Source: Idiomarina seosinensis_A (GTDB taxonomy: Bacteria; Pseudomonadota; Gammaproteobacteria; Enterobacterales; Alteromonadaceae). From it: a DNA stretch of 64,000 nt. The stretch lies in the NCBI RefSeq assembly GCF_044797955.1, contig NZ_CP085211.1:1550001-1614000 (forward strand). Reading direction: 5' to 3'. Within the stretch, counting starts at the first letter, position 1; every line of letters begins with the position of its first letter. Shown here piece by piece: positions 42,790 to 52,704 of the stretch. The position numbers were made by a program, and so were the translations under genes. The notes beneath the pieces are model-generated. The model was not told where the DNA came from and ran no database searches. It saw only the letters and a list, made by a program, of their open reading frames with translations.

Positions 42790-45700
42790 TTAATAGTTCT
42801 TTAATGCTTCTTCTGTGGTCATGTCTTTTGGCGCCGGCGGTTTCATCAAGCCATACCAGGACAGTAATGTTCTTACGCCACGCTTGCTATCGGACAAGAT
42901 TAAATACAGGCAAGGAATCAGCAACAGGGTAATGACTGTCGCAAAGATAATGCCAAATGCCAGCGAAATCGCCATAGGGATCACCAGCTGCGCCTGGAGA
43001 CTTTTTTCCAGCACAATGGGTAGCAGACCAAAAAAGGTCGTCAACGAGGTTAGAGTAATCGCCCGGAAGCGCCGGCAACCGGCATCTAATACTGCGTGAC
43101 GTAAGTCGGTACCGACAGCTCGCGCTTTATTGACATAGTCAACCATTACCAGGCTGTCGTTCACCACCACGCCCGATAACGCAATAATGCCAAACAAGCT
43201 GAGAATACTGACCGGCATGCCGAGCAACCAGTGCCCAAGTACGGCACCAATCATACCAAAAGGAATGACCGACATGATGATCAGCGGCTGGCTATAGGAC
43301 TTCAACGGTATTGCCATTAACGCATAAACAGCCAGCATCGCCAGCAACCCACCGAGTGCCAGTGAATTAGTTGCCTCCGCTTCGTCCTGGGTTGCTCCCT
43401 GTAGCTTAAAATCAACCGAAGGGTACTGGTCAAGCAGCGGTTTGATTTTATCCTCGCGGACTTCTTTGACCACCCGAAAAGGTTCTACCTTATCCTTGTC
43501 GACACGAGCGCGCACGTTAACCGAACGCTCACGATCGATACGCGTAATGGTTGAGTAGCCCTCGGCAAATTCAATATCGGCTAATTCAGTAAATGGAATT
43601 TCTGCCCCATCCGCTGTGCGTAATTTCATATCCTGCAAATTACCGACTGATTGCCGTTGTTCTTCGGGGTAGCGAACCATGACCTTTATTTCTTCGTCGC
43701 CGCGTTGGATCCGTTGCGCCTCAGCGCCATAAAATGCGTAGCGAACCTGAGTTGCCAGTTCTGCCAGATTAATTCCCATGGCTTCAGCCAGCGGCTTGGT
43801 CTGTAGCAAGATTTCATCTTTGCCGTCGCCAAAGGTATCTTCAATATCAAATACGCCGTCATATTCGCCCAGCACGGCTTTCAACTGATCAGCAACCGCT
43901 TTTAAATCGGTTAAATCATCGCCAACTAACTGAAATTCGAGATCAAAGCCGCCGCCACCGCCAATTCCTCCCTGGAAATTAACACTGCGCACACCGGCAA
44001 GCTCCGGAACCGCTTCACGCCACTGGTTGACAATTTCATAGCCATCGATATTGCGGTCTTCACCTTTTTCCAACTCGGCAAATACGGTGCCGCTTTCGGT
44101 ACCATTCATCCAGATGTTGGTGTGCCGCACGACACCACGACCCTGCTCTTCTTTGACGTTATTATCGACACTGTTCAAAGCTCCGGCAACACTGCTTAGC
44201 ACTTCAATAGTGCGTTCCTCTGAGGTACCCGGCTGCATTTCGACCCGCGCCTGGATAAAGTCACTGGGGATATCAGGAAAGAACACCCATCGCACAATAC
44301 CCCCGCTTAATAAGCCAATCATAAGTATCATTAAGGCCACGAAACTGGCTAAGGTGGTGTACCGGTAATGCAGGCATTTTTTCAAAAACGGCCGGTAGTA
44401 GTTTTCTACAAAGCGCTGAATGCCGCTGGAGATACGGTTACGGAACCGCTGGAACGCGTTAGCTTTTTCGCCTTCCGCCTTTGAGTATTTCATTTGTGCA
44501 ATATGAGCCGGTAAAATCCATTTAGATTCAACCAGGGAGAACGCCAGCGCCAGTATCACCACATAAGCAATGGATTCCCAGATGGCTCCCATCCCCCCTT
44601 CCACCATCAGCATGGGCAGAAAAGCAACCATAGTGGTTAGCACGCCAAAGGTTGCCGGTATCGCTACCCGCTTGGCGCCGGCCACTACATTATCAACACT
44701 CTGACCCTTTTCCTCGATTTCCGTATAGGCACTTTCACCAATAACAATGGCGTCATCCACCACTATCCCCAGCACCAGTATGAAACCAAACAAGGAAATC
44801 ATATTAATGGAAATGTCGAACATGGGTAAGGGCATCATAGCTATAGTACCGAGGAAACAAACCGGGATACCCAGCATCACCCAAAACGCCAGCCGTAACT
44901 GTAAAAACAGCGATAGCATTAAAAACACCAGCAAACCGCCAATCCACATATTATTCAGCATAAGGTCCAGACGCCCCTGCAGATAATAGGAAGAGTCGCC
45001 CCAGGAAGCCAGCTGCACCTGGTCAGGCAGTTCTTCCTGCTTACGCTGCACGTAATTCTTTACGTACTCTGCGATTTTTAAATCGTTCTGATCACCAACA
45101 GAATTGACGCGGACAAAAGTCGCTGGTTTTCCGTCAAAGCGGGTAAAAGCTTCAGTCTCAACAAAACCATCTTCAACGGTCGCTATGTCACCCAGCGTCA
45201 GACGCGTACCATCGGGACGACTAATCAACACGATTTTTTCAAACTCGCTACCCTGGTACGCCTGATTATTCGCCCGTAACAAGATATCGCCGTTCGGGGT
45301 TTTTATAGAGCCCCCGGCCACGTCAATGGAAGTGCCACGCACCGCATTAACAATCTGCTGGAAAGTTAAGCCATAACGCTCTAAATCCTGTTGCGAAATC
45401 TCAATGGCAATTTCATAATCACGATCACCGACGACTTCAACTTTGGTAATACCGCCGACAGTCTTTAATTCATCGCGGACAGTTTTTGCCAACTCTTTGC
45501 GGGTCCGTTCATTTGCATCCCCGAATACCGAAATCCAGATCACATCACGGTTTGGCCGCACTCTGTAAATGTTCGGCTTTTCAATTTGCTGAGGGAAATT
45601 TGGAATCGCATCAACCAGCATTTTAACTTCGTCCATTACCACCTGAACGTCGTAGTCTGGCTCCACTTCAAGGCTTACGCTGCCGGCACCTTCCCGGGAC

Positions 45701-45966
45701 CTTGACGTCATTTCCTCAATTCCGTCAACATCCTCGATGGCATCTTCAATCAGCATTATGACGCCTTGCTCTACTTCTTGCGGAGCTGCTCCTGGAAACG
45801 GAACCTGAATGCTGATGACGTTCATTTCGATTTCCGGGAACATTTGTTTGCGCACCGAAAATACTGACATCGCGCCCGCTACCAGAATAACGATCATCAA
45901 CAAGTTGGCCGCTACCGGATTATTGGCAAACCAGGCTATGATTCCTTTTTGCTTTTCATTGGACAT
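42790..45966 (-). CDS. HAE1-type RND efflux pump
   Basis: A 1058-residue proton-driven inner-membrane pump. The fourth-helix motif GIVVDDAIVIGE carries the paired Asp (404/405) of hydrophobe/amphiphile exporters, unlike the single Asp of the metal-type pump at 482. Two periplasmic domains and twelve helices fit the family. It most resembles the subgroup with a short adaptor and no dedicated outer-membrane factor nearby. Substrates are unknown. The ATG follows the adaptor stop by five bases. A terminator follows the gene. Confidence 0.92.
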   Translation of the reverse strand: MSNEKQKGIIAWFANNPVAANLLMIVILVAGAMSVFSVRKQMFPEIEMNVISIQVPFPGAAPQEVEQGVIMLIEDAIEDVDGIEEMTSRSREGAGSVSLEVEPDYDVQVVMDEVKMLVDAIPNFPQQIEKPNIYRVRPNRDVIWISVFGDANERTRKELAKTVRDELKTVGGITKVEVVGDRDYEIAIEISQQDLERYGLTFQQIVNAVRGTSIDVAGGSIKTPNGDILLRANNQAYQGSEFEKIVLISRPDGTRLTLGDIATVEDGFVETEAFTRFDGKPATFVRVNSVGDQNDLKIAEYVKNYVQRKQEELPDQVQLASWGDSSYYLQGRLDLMLNNMWIGGLLVFLMLSLFLQLRLAFWVMLGIPVCFLGTIAMMPLPMFDISINMISLFGFILVLGIVVDDAIVIGESAYTEIEEKGQSVDNVVAGAKRVAIPATFGVLTTMVAFLPMLMVEGGMGAIWESIAYVVILALAFSLVESKWILPAHIAQMKYSKAEGEKANAFQRFRNRISSGIQRFVENYYRPFLKKCLHYRYTTLASFVALMILMIGLLSGGIVRWVFFPDIPSDFIQARVEMQPGTSEERTIEVLSSVAGALNSVDNNVKEEQGRGVVRHTNIWMNGTESGTVFAELEKGEDRNIDGYEIVNQWREAVPELAGVRSVNFQGGIGGGGGFDLEFQLVGDDLTDLKAVADQLKAVLGEYDGVFDIEDTFGDGKDEILLQTKPLAEAMGINLAELATQVRYAFYGAEAQRIQRGDEEIKVMVRYPEEQRQSVGNLQDMKLRTADGAEIPFTELADIEFAEGYSTITRIDRERSVNVRARVDKDKVEPFRVVKEVREDKIKPLLDQYPSVDFKLQGATQDEAEATNSLALGGLLAMLAVYALMAIPLKSYSQPLIIMSVIPFGMIGAVLGHWLLGMPVSILSLFGIIALSGVVVNDSLVMVDYVNKARAVGTDLRHAVLDAGCRRFRAITLTSLTTFFGLLPIVLEKSLQAQLVIPMAISLAFGIIFATVITLLLIPCLYLILSDSKRGVRTLLSWYGLMKPPAPKDMTTEEALKNY

Positions 45967-45971
45967 AGTTG

Positions 45972-47177
45972 CTACTCGCTCTGCGCGTTATTGTCATCGG
46001 TTTTGGCCGCGGTTTCCATTTGCTCAGGAAGAGGGTCGCCCTGCAACCGGACTTTCATCCCGTTAAGCGGATTCTTTAATTGCGTCAACACAACTTGGTC
46101 GCCCGCTTCCAGACCGCCGCTGACGATGCTGGTATTCTGCTGGGTCCGAATCACCTCGATAGGCTTTCTCTGTAACTCGCGCGTTTCATCAACAACCCAG
46201 ACACTGTTATCGTTATTGATTGCGTAAGTTGGTACTTCCATCACATCAGTAACGCTCTGCCCTTCGATTTGTGCTTGTACAAAACGGCCAAAGCGCAGCG
46301 GTTCAGGGTGCGTTTGTTGTTCTAAATTATAAGGATCCGGGATTTCTACGACTCCGTAAATTACACGGCTGGCATCATCCAGTACCCCTTCGGTGCGAAC
46401 CAAGCGTCCGCTCCATTGCTCGTCCATGCCTGATACCTGTGATTTAAGCAAGGCTCTTGGCTGACTGCTTCCCTCCTCAGGTAAATTAAGATAAGTCACG
46501 TCCAGGTCGCTGAGCGGCAGCCTTACCTCTCCAAGCTCGGTGCCGAACAGTGTCGCAATTTGTGCACCTGCGCCAACGAATTGACCCAGATCCGCCTGTT
46601 TACTGCGCAGTAAACTGTCATAGGGAGCTTTAATTGTCGTGCGTTGAAGATTTCGTTTAGCCATAGCAAGGTTTGCTTCGGCTGATTCTAGTGCCGCCAG
46701 TGCACTGGCTAACTGGGGTTTGCGTAAACCCAGTGCCGGGGCATCGCCGTCGGTAAATTCAGCCCATTCTTCTTCGGCAACTTTGGCGCGTGCTTTCTCT
46801 TCAGCCAATGCCGCCTGTGCCTGCAGCAGTTGTGAACGGGATTGTTGCACTGCAACTTCATAATCTGAAGGGTCGATTTGCAAAAGCATCTCACCCTTCT
46901 CGAAAAAACCACCGGCATTGTATTTATCGGAGACTTCGATAATTTGACCACTGACTTCGGCTAATAAAGTGGTCGAGTGCCGCGGTCGAACGGTGCCCTG
47001 CGAGTCGACTAAAAATGTCATGTCGCGGGGCGTCACTTCCTGTACTTCAACCATGACCGCAAGCTTTTCCTGCTGGCGGGTTGTCGGAGGTTTTGCACTC
47101 ATGCTGGCCAATACGGCCAGTCCTATAGCAACAATAATGATAACGGGAGGTATAAAAGCACGTTTTTTTATTTTCAT
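45972..47177 (-). CDS. RND efflux periplasmic adaptor subunit
   Basis: A 401-residue HlyD/AcrA-type protein. It has an N-terminal membrane anchor (about 8-27), a lipoyl half-motif RPRHSTTLLAEVSGQI, an alpha-hairpin of about 85 residues rich in Ala/Glu/Lys, the returning lipoyl half (TIKAPYDSLLRSKQADLGQFV), a beta-barrel and a membrane-proximal domain. It links the pump encoded five bases downstream to an outer-membrane channel encoded elsewhere. The ATG at 47177 is preferred to the adjoining GTG. No regulator gene is beside it. Confidence 0.92.
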   Translation of the reverse strand: MKIKKRAFIPPVIIIVAIGLAVLASMSAKPPTTRQQEKLAVMVEVQEVTPRDMTFLVDSQGTVRPRHSTTLLAEVSGQIIEVSDKYNAGGFFEKGEMLLQIDPSDYEVAVQQSRSQLLQAQAALAEEKARAKVAEEEWAEFTDGDAPALGLRKPQLASALAALESAEANLAMAKRNLQRTTIKAPYDSLLRSKQADLGQFVGAGAQIATLFGTELGEVRLPLSDLDVTYLNLPEEGSSQPRALLKSQVSGMDEQWSGRLVRTEGVLDDASRVIYGVVEIPDPYNLEQQTHPEPLRFGRFVQAQIEGQSVTDVMEVPTYAINNDNSVWVVDETRELQRKPIEVIRTQQNTSIVSGGLEAGDQVVLTQLKNPLNGMKVRLQGDPLPEQMETAAKTDDNNAQSE

Positions 47178-47308
47178 CACAGTTCGCTCAAAGTCGTACG
47201 ATTTTCAATAGTGACCATTATCTACGGAACTTATGTAAATTGTTAGACCTTAACTGTTGCGAACTGTGATTTTTGCCGACTAAGTTGTAACCGACTATTA
47301 CAAAACCG

Positions 47309-49282
47309 TTATCCTCTGAGCAACCAGGACTCGGTAGCTTCAACGTGGCGTGGCTTGCCGCTTAACAGCAGAACATCTCCGGGGCGCAGTTCAATATCAC
47401 TGGTGGGCTCGGAAATTTCCACATCATCACGCCGCAGCGCCTTAAGCTTGACATGGAAATGCTCCCAGTTGAGCTGATCTAAGGTTTTACCCACGGCCCA
47501 GGCCCGCTCGGGCAGATTAACCGCATGTAGCAACTCCAGTTTATCCGCATTTTCGGCGGCTAAGGTAGTGCTCGACCCCGGGTAAAAGCCGTGCATAGCG
47601 CCGTAATGATCGCGCCGCTCCTGATCCAGACGGGCCAAAATACGGCGTAGCGGAATACCACTTCGGCTCATCACGTGAGAAATCAACATGAGGCTGGCCT
47701 CCAGTGTATCCGGGACAACCTGAGATGCGCCGGCGTTGTGCAATACGTCAAGGTTTAAATCATCGCGGCTACGCACAATAACGTAAGCGTCGGAATTCAT
47801 CTCGCGAATTTGTCGCAGCACCTCCGCCGCGCGCAAATCGTCAGCAAAGCTGATAATTATAAGCGGCGCCCGTCCGGCGCCCACTGCCCGCAGAATATCG
47901 CGCTTAGCACTGTCACCAAAAAATACCGGCGCGCCACCAGCAGTGGCTTCTTTTACCCGCAATGGATCATTGTCAATGGCCCGGTGACGAATGCCTTCGG
48001 CGTCCAGAAAGCGGCTTATGGTCTGACCGACACGGCCAAACCCGCAAATTAACACCGGGTTATCATCGTCAGCGGATCCCTGCTGCTGCAAATGCTGTTC
48101 AATATCACCGGAAGAATCCGGCTCGCGGACCACAAACGATACCAGCGGCTGTAATTTTTGAATTACCAGTGGTGTCAGCGCCATACTGAATACACCAACA
48201 CCAACCAAAACTGAGGCAACTTCCGGGCTTAATAAGTTGTAACTTCCCGCCAGCGCGACAATAACAAAGCCAAACTCACCCATCTGAAATAGTGAAATGG
48301 AACTGCCCCAGGCATCCCTGTCGCGTTCTCTCATCAGCTTTGCTACATAGCGAATAATCACCAGCTTGGTCGCGGCCATCGCGATAATAATCAGTAGCAC
48401 CCAATGCAATGACTGAACAAAGGAATTTAGCGCTAACTGCATACCAACGGTGGTAAAAAACAAGCCCATCAGAATGTCGCGAAAAGGCCGGATATCAGCT
48501 TCAAGCTGATGTTTGTATTTACTCTCACCCAGCATCATGCCGGCTAAAAATGCACCCAGCGCCATTGATAAGCCAAACAGATGGGTCAAACCGCCTGCGA
48601 CTAGTGCCACCATCAGCGTGGCCAGAACAAATAATTCATCGGTACGCTGCTTGGCGATTTCACCAAACATAAAGGGCAATATCCATTTACCGACTGCCAT
48701 CAACACGGCGACTACTGCGGCACCTTTCACCAGTGCCATTAGCAAACTGTAAGCAATATTGCCGTCGCCTCCGCCGGCCAGCAGCGGAATTACGATCAAC
48801 AGCGGCACCACTGCAATATCCTGGAACAACAGCACGGCAACAGTCATTTGACCGCGCCGGGTACCCGTCTGTGAACTTTCGGTTAGCTGCTTTATCACAA
48901 CCGCTGTGCTGGATAAGGCTAACGCGCCTGCCACAGCTAACGCAGCCGCCCAGTTGCCGAGGATCAAGAAAGCAGCGATCAAAAATACCAGTAATGAACC
49001 GAGGACCTGAGCTGCACCCAACCCGAATACCCAGCGCCGCATTGCGATCATTTTAGGCAATGAAAATTCAAGACCGAGGGAGAACAACAGCAAAACAATA
49101 CCCAACTCGGCTATCAGGTGATAGTCATCAGGTTCGGCAATCCAGCCCATCACGTGAGGGCCAGCTATGATCCCGGCACACAAATAAGCCAGTATGGCCG
49201 GCAACTTAATGCGACGGAAAGCCCAAACTAGGATTACCGCCACACCGAGCAGTAAAAGCAAGTTGGTAAAGGTACCGTACAT
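47309..49282 (-). CDS. CPA2 cation:proton antiporter with RCK (TrkA) domain
   Basis: A 657-residue KefB/KefC/YbaL-type protein. About twelve helices (1-380) include GLEFSLPKM, GLALSSTAVVIKQL and GMMLGESKYKHQLEADIRPFRDILMGLFFTTVGM. A TrkA-N nucleotide-binding domain (about 415-530; GFGRVGQTISRFLDAEG) and a TrkA-C domain (about 575-655; LRPGDVLLLSG) follow. It exchanges K+ or Na+ for H+, likely gated by a nucleotide. A glutathione-adduct Kef function is not certain. The second of two adjacent ATG codons (49282) is six bases from GGAG, the better spacing. Confidence 0.91.
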   Translation of the reverse strand: MYGTFTNLLLLLGVAVILVWAFRRIKLPAILAYLCAGIIAGPHVMGWIAEPDDYHLIAELGIVLLLFSLGLEFSLPKMIAMRRWVFGLGAAQVLGSLLVFLIAAFLILGNWAAALAVAGALALSSTAVVIKQLTESSQTGTRRGQMTVAVLLFQDIAVVPLLIVIPLLAGGGDGNIAYSLLMALVKGAAVVAVLMAVGKWILPFMFGEIAKQRTDELFVLATLMVALVAGGLTHLFGLSMALGAFLAGMMLGESKYKHQLEADIRPFRDILMGLFFTTVGMQLALNSFVQSLHWVLLIIIAMAATKLVIIRYVAKLMRERDRDAWGSSISLFQMGEFGFVIVALAGSYNLLSPEVASVLVGVGVFSMALTPLVIQKLQPLVSFVVREPDSSGDIEQHLQQQGSADDDNPVLICGFGRVGQTISRFLDAEGIRHRAIDNDPLRVKEATAGGAPVFFGDSAKRDILRAVGAGRAPLIIISFADDLRAAEVLRQIREMNSDAYVIVRSRDDLNLDVLHNAGASQVVPDTLEASLMLISHVMSRSGIPLRRILARLDQERRDHYGAMHGFYPGSSTTLAAENADKLELLHAVNLPERAWAVGKTLDQLNWEHFHVKLKALRRDDVEISEPTSDIELRPGDVLLLSGKPRHVEATESWLLRG

Positions 49283-49458
49283 CATTCTCTCCCTGTTTTC
49301 CGAAAGCGGCAAATATCTACCGTCAAAATAATAACACCGGCAAAGTTAAGATAACATTTATTTATTAAGTTGCTGTTTAAATTGCGATTTATTTTTATGG
49401 CACGGTTTTTGTAATGCTTTTAAGCAAATTAATTATTTGCTATCGGCAGGATCCAAAA

Positions 49459-50394
49459 ATGCTTGCAAAAGTCGCTTTCGGAAAAAACAAATCGGCCCCT
49501 GTGATTAAGACTGATCATCCTTTCCGTTCTCAGTCTCAGGTCAGCCAGCTGACCTCAAGTGATGACCTCGCTCAATCCGCTAATTTGGCCGATGCGCTGC
49601 AGACAACGTTAGACAGCAATAAGTTATTATCCATTTATGCCGGGTTTGTTCAAAACCGTATCCCGATTGAAGCACTTCAGTTTATCTCGGGAGATCAAAT
49701 TTTTAATTTATTTGGCAATTACCAGGATAATGATTATCAGCATGTGGTCATGCTTTATGCAGACAAAAGTTATCTTGGGCAGCTGATTTATAGTCTCAAG
49801 CGTCCCCTCACTTTGCCCCATAAGCTTCGCCTTGAACAATATCACCGCGAGCTGACCTTTCCACTGCGCAATGCCATGGACTTTTCCCGTTTGCATCGTC
49901 AGGCTGTTCGTGACCATTTGACCGGCTTGGGTAACCGCGCTCTGTTGGATGAGATCCTGACCCATTTACATGTTAAGCAACAACGCGATGCGGATCGGTC
50001 ACATTGTGTCATGATGCTGGATTTGGATGGCTTTAAAGCCGTAAACGACGAATACGGCCACCAACAGGGTGATGATATCCTGTGTATCTTTGCTAATTTG
50101 CTGCAACATGCCGTGCGCGACAGCGACCAGGTTTTTCGTTTTGGCGGAGATGAATTTGTTATTGTCATGGAAGATACCGATTTATACCAGGCGCAAACGG
50201 TCTATCGACGCATACAGCTGGCATTAGAGGCCTGTTCTGAACTGCAAATGTATCGGTTAACCACCAGTGCCGGCACCGCAAAGCTAAACGGTTTTGCTCC
50301 TGCCGAACAAATTATGCAGGACGCGGATCAGCGACTTTATCAAGCCAAGAAAAAAGGCAAAAACCGGCTTTGCGACTCAATCGACAGCGCCTGA
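49459..50394 (+). CDS. Soluble GGDEF diguanylate cyclase
   Basis: A 311-residue protein. The N-terminal 150 residues have no clear domain name. A GGDEF domain follows (about 155-305; DHLTGLGNRALLDEIL) with an intact GGDEF at 229-233. An RxxD inhibitory site is at 220-223, exactly five residues before it, so active c-di-GMP synthesis with product feedback is expected. There is no membrane segment. ATG 49459 has AGGA seven bases upstream; the earlier ATG at 49414 lacks one. The 3' end overlaps tilS by 18 bases, tail to tail. Confidence 0.9.
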   Translation: MLAKVAFGKNKSAPVIKTDHPFRSQSQVSQLTSSDDLAQSANLADALQTTLDSNKLLSIYAGFVQNRIPIEALQFISGDQIFNLFGNYQDNDYQHVVMLYADKSYLGQLIYSLKRPLTLPHKLRLEQYHRELTFPLRNAMDFSRLHRQAVRDHLTGLGNRALLDEILTHLHVKQQRDADRSHCVMMLDLDGFKAVNDEYGHQQGDDILCIFANLLQHAVRDSDQVFRFGGDEFVIVMEDTDLYQAQTVYRRIQLALEACSELQMYRLTTSAGTAKLNGFAPAEQIMQDADQRLYQAKKKGKNRLCDSIDSA

Positions 50395-51723
50395 CCATAA
50401 AGGCTCGACGGGCTGCAGAGCAGCCAGTGAAACTGGCGCTTGGGCAGATACATGCAGCCAGCCAACGATCGGCAGCCAGAGCAGTTCGTCGCCCACTTTA
50501 ACCATAGGTGCCGAACGTCTTAACCAGGCCGGTACCCCGGCCTGCTTTAACCAGTCTAAAATCGTTTTTCGGCCCTGCCGTTTGATATGCTGCAGGCGAC
50601 CCGGCGGCGATTCAGAGCTAATCTCAACCGGGTGACCTGCAATCAGGGCCTCATTTAAATAAACCTTGCCCCATGGCGCCGGTAAGGTAAACCAGCCGGC
50701 CGCAGTAGGCTTTAATGGATTTTGCAGCGGTTGCTCCGGCTGGGTGCGCCATAACGCCATCTGGTAAAGCCGCACCTGGTAATTAGTGCAGTCAATGGTG
50801 GCCTGACTGTCAGCCCGACTTTGTAAAGCCTGTAAACGAATTTGTTCAAGCTGCTGATAGCTTGGCAGACGATCACCAGGGGTCATACTTTGCTCAAGCC
50901 AGCGCCGTAGCGAGACTCTTTGCAGCATCTCATCCTGATATCTCAGGCTGTCCACGGACAACCCATTACCCAGCAGCGGGTGCTCAATCAGTTGTTGTTG
51001 CAGTTGCCGATCCAGCAGTTGCTCGAGTACCTGCTGTTGTTCCGCACATAGCCGCGCCGAGCGCAGAACACTATCGCCAAACTGAGGCCAGCGCTGTTCT
51101 AACAAAGGAACGACCTCGTGCCGTAAAAAGTTTCGCTCGATGCGGGTGTCATAATTGGTTTCATCTTCAATCCAAACCAATTGATGTTGCTCTGCATAAC
51201 GATAAATGTCGTCTTTACTGATTGATAGCAAAGGCCTGACCAGGCGCCTTTGCTGATGCCAGTCGCGCACTTCAGCCATCGCTGATAACCCTTTCGGGCC
51301 GCTGCCACGATTCAGCTGTAACAAAAAGGTTTCAATTTGATCATTACGATGCTGGCCTAATAAAATGACCGCATCATCATCGCTGAGCTGTTGTAGCCGT
51401 TGATAGCGCCTTTCACGGCCCGCCGCCTCTTTTGACTGACCTTCAGTTGCCACCGCTAAAGGTTCAAATAAGGTCTCGATGCCATAGACCTGAGCGGCTT
51501 TTTCTATAGTTTGCGACCAGGCAGCAGAATCCGGGTGAAAACTATGATCTAAATGCACAGCCAGGTAGCGGTGGCCGGGATGCTGCTGACGATAGCGCAT
51601 GGCGCAGTCAAGTATCGTCTGCGAGTCAGCACCGCCGCCCAAAGCAATAACAATTTGCTGTTGCGGTTTTAGTGATAAGCTTTGCAGCACCGACCGAAAA
51701 CGTTGATACAACAAGTCGCTCAT
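50377..51723 (-). CDS. tilS: tRNA(Ile)-lysidine synthase
   Basis: A 448-residue enzyme (E. coli 432) that converts C34 of tRNA-Ile(CAU) to lysidine so that it reads AUA. The order of domains is normal: PP-loop N-terminal domain, NRGSGPKGLSAMAEV, WIEDETNYDTRIERNFLRHEVVPLL, then the C-terminal domain (RKTILDWLKQAGVPAWLR). Two core motifs are altered: the PP-loop reads GGGADS (29-34) instead of SGGxDS, and HRNDQ (125-129) replaces HxDDQ. The family call is secure from overall similarity and from its position after accA. Activity should be essentially required if AUA codons are used. Confidence 0.94.
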   Translation of the reverse strand: MSDLLYQRFRSVLQSLSLKPQQQIVIALGGGADSQTILDCAMRYRQQHPGHRYLAVHLDHSFHPDSAAWSQTIEKAAQVYGIETLFEPLAVATEGQSKEAAGRERRYQRLQQLSDDDAVILLGQHRNDQIETFLLQLNRGSGPKGLSAMAEVRDWHQQRRLVRPLLSISKDDIYRYAEQHQLVWIEDETNYDTRIERNFLRHEVVPLLEQRWPQFGDSVLRSARLCAEQQQVLEQLLDRQLQQQLIEHPLLGNGLSVDSLRYQDEMLQRVSLRRWLEQSMTPGDRLPSYQQLEQIRLQALQSRADSQATIDCTNYQVRLYQMALWRTQPEQPLQNPLKPTAAGWFTLPAPWGKVYLNEALIAGHPVEISSESPPGRLQHIKRQGRKTILDWLKQAGVPAWLRRSAPMVKVGDELLWLPIVGWLHVSAQAPVSLAALQPVEPLWSGAVD

Positions 51724-51732
51724 CGTTAAAAC

Positions 51733-52689
51733 TTAACAATAACCAAAAGACATCAGCTTTTGATAGCGCTGATCCAGCAATTCATCACGACCCAGGCCTT
51801 TCAGTTCGTTTAAATCTGTTATCAGGCGCTGTTTCAGGTCCTTTGCCATTGCGTCAATATCCCGGTGCGCTCCGCCCAAAGGCTCTTCAATCACCGTATC
51901 AATTAACTTCAGCTCTTTACTGCGTTGTGCCGTTACTCCCATCGCCTCTGCTGCCAACGGAGCTTTGCTGGCACTTTTCCATAGAATAGAAGCGCAGCCT
52001 TCGGGTGAAATAACAGAATAGGTGCTGTATTGCAGCATATTGACCCGGTCACCAACGCCTATCGCCAGCGCGCCGCCCGAACCGCCCTCACCAATTACGG
52101 TGCAGACTACTGGCACATTCAAGCGCGACATCACTTTTAAGTTGCGCGCGATAGCTTCGCTCTGGCCGCGCTCTTCGGCACCAATACCGGGGTAAGCTCC
52201 GGGCGTATCAATAAAGGTTACGATAGGCATTTTAAACCGTTCTGCCATTTCCATAAGGCGCAAGGCTTTACGGTAACCTTCAGGTTTGGGCATACCAAAA
52301 TTGCGGCGAATCTTATCTTTCGTTTCGCGCCCTTTCTGCTGCCCGATGATCATCACCGGTTGATCATCCAAACGCCCTATACCACCGACAATAGCTTCGT
52401 CGTTAGCATAGGTACGGTCACCGGCTAGCTCATCGAATTCGGTAAAAATTCGTGGAATATAATCCAGCGTGTAAGGGCGCAAAGGATGCCGTGCCAGCTG
52501 CGCTGATTGCCATGCACCTAATTCTGAAAATATTTTTTCAGTTAGCTCGCGGCTTTTCGTGGTTAAACGCTGGATTTCTTCTTCGATATTAATATCCAGC
52601 TCACCACGCTCGCCAACGCTTTTTAGTTCTTCGATTTGTGCTTCCAGTTCGGCGATTGGTTGTTCGAAATCTAAAAATTTAAGACTCAT
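51733..52689 (-). CDS. accA: Acetyl-CoA carboxylase carboxyltransferase alpha subunit
   Basis: A 318-residue protein (E. coli 319) that, with AccD, transfers carboxyl from biotin to acetyl-CoA to make malonyl-CoA for fatty-acid synthesis. It begins LKFLDFEQPIAELEAQIEEL and contains TFIDTPGAYPGIGAEERGQSEAIARNL and GEGGSGGALAIGVGDRVNML, both highly conserved. It lies 15 bases after dnaE and nine before tilS in the standard gammaproteobacterial order. Confidence 0.98.
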   Translation of the reverse strand: MSLKFLDFEQPIAELEAQIEELKSVGERGELDINIEEEIQRLTTKSRELTEKIFSELGAWQSAQLARHPLRPYTLDYIPRIFTEFDELAGDRTYANDEAIVGGIGRLDDQPVMIIGQQKGRETKDKIRRNFGMPKPEGYRKALRLMEMAERFKMPIVTFIDTPGAYPGIGAEERGQSEAIARNLKVMSRLNVPVVCTVIGEGGSGGALAIGVGDRVNMLQYSTYSVISPEGCASILWKSASKAPLAAEAMGVTAQRSKELKLIDTVIEEPLGGAHRDIDAMAKDLKQRLITDLNELKGLGRDELLDQRYQKLMSFGYC

Positions 52690-52704
52690 TCGCTACCCGT
52701 TCCT

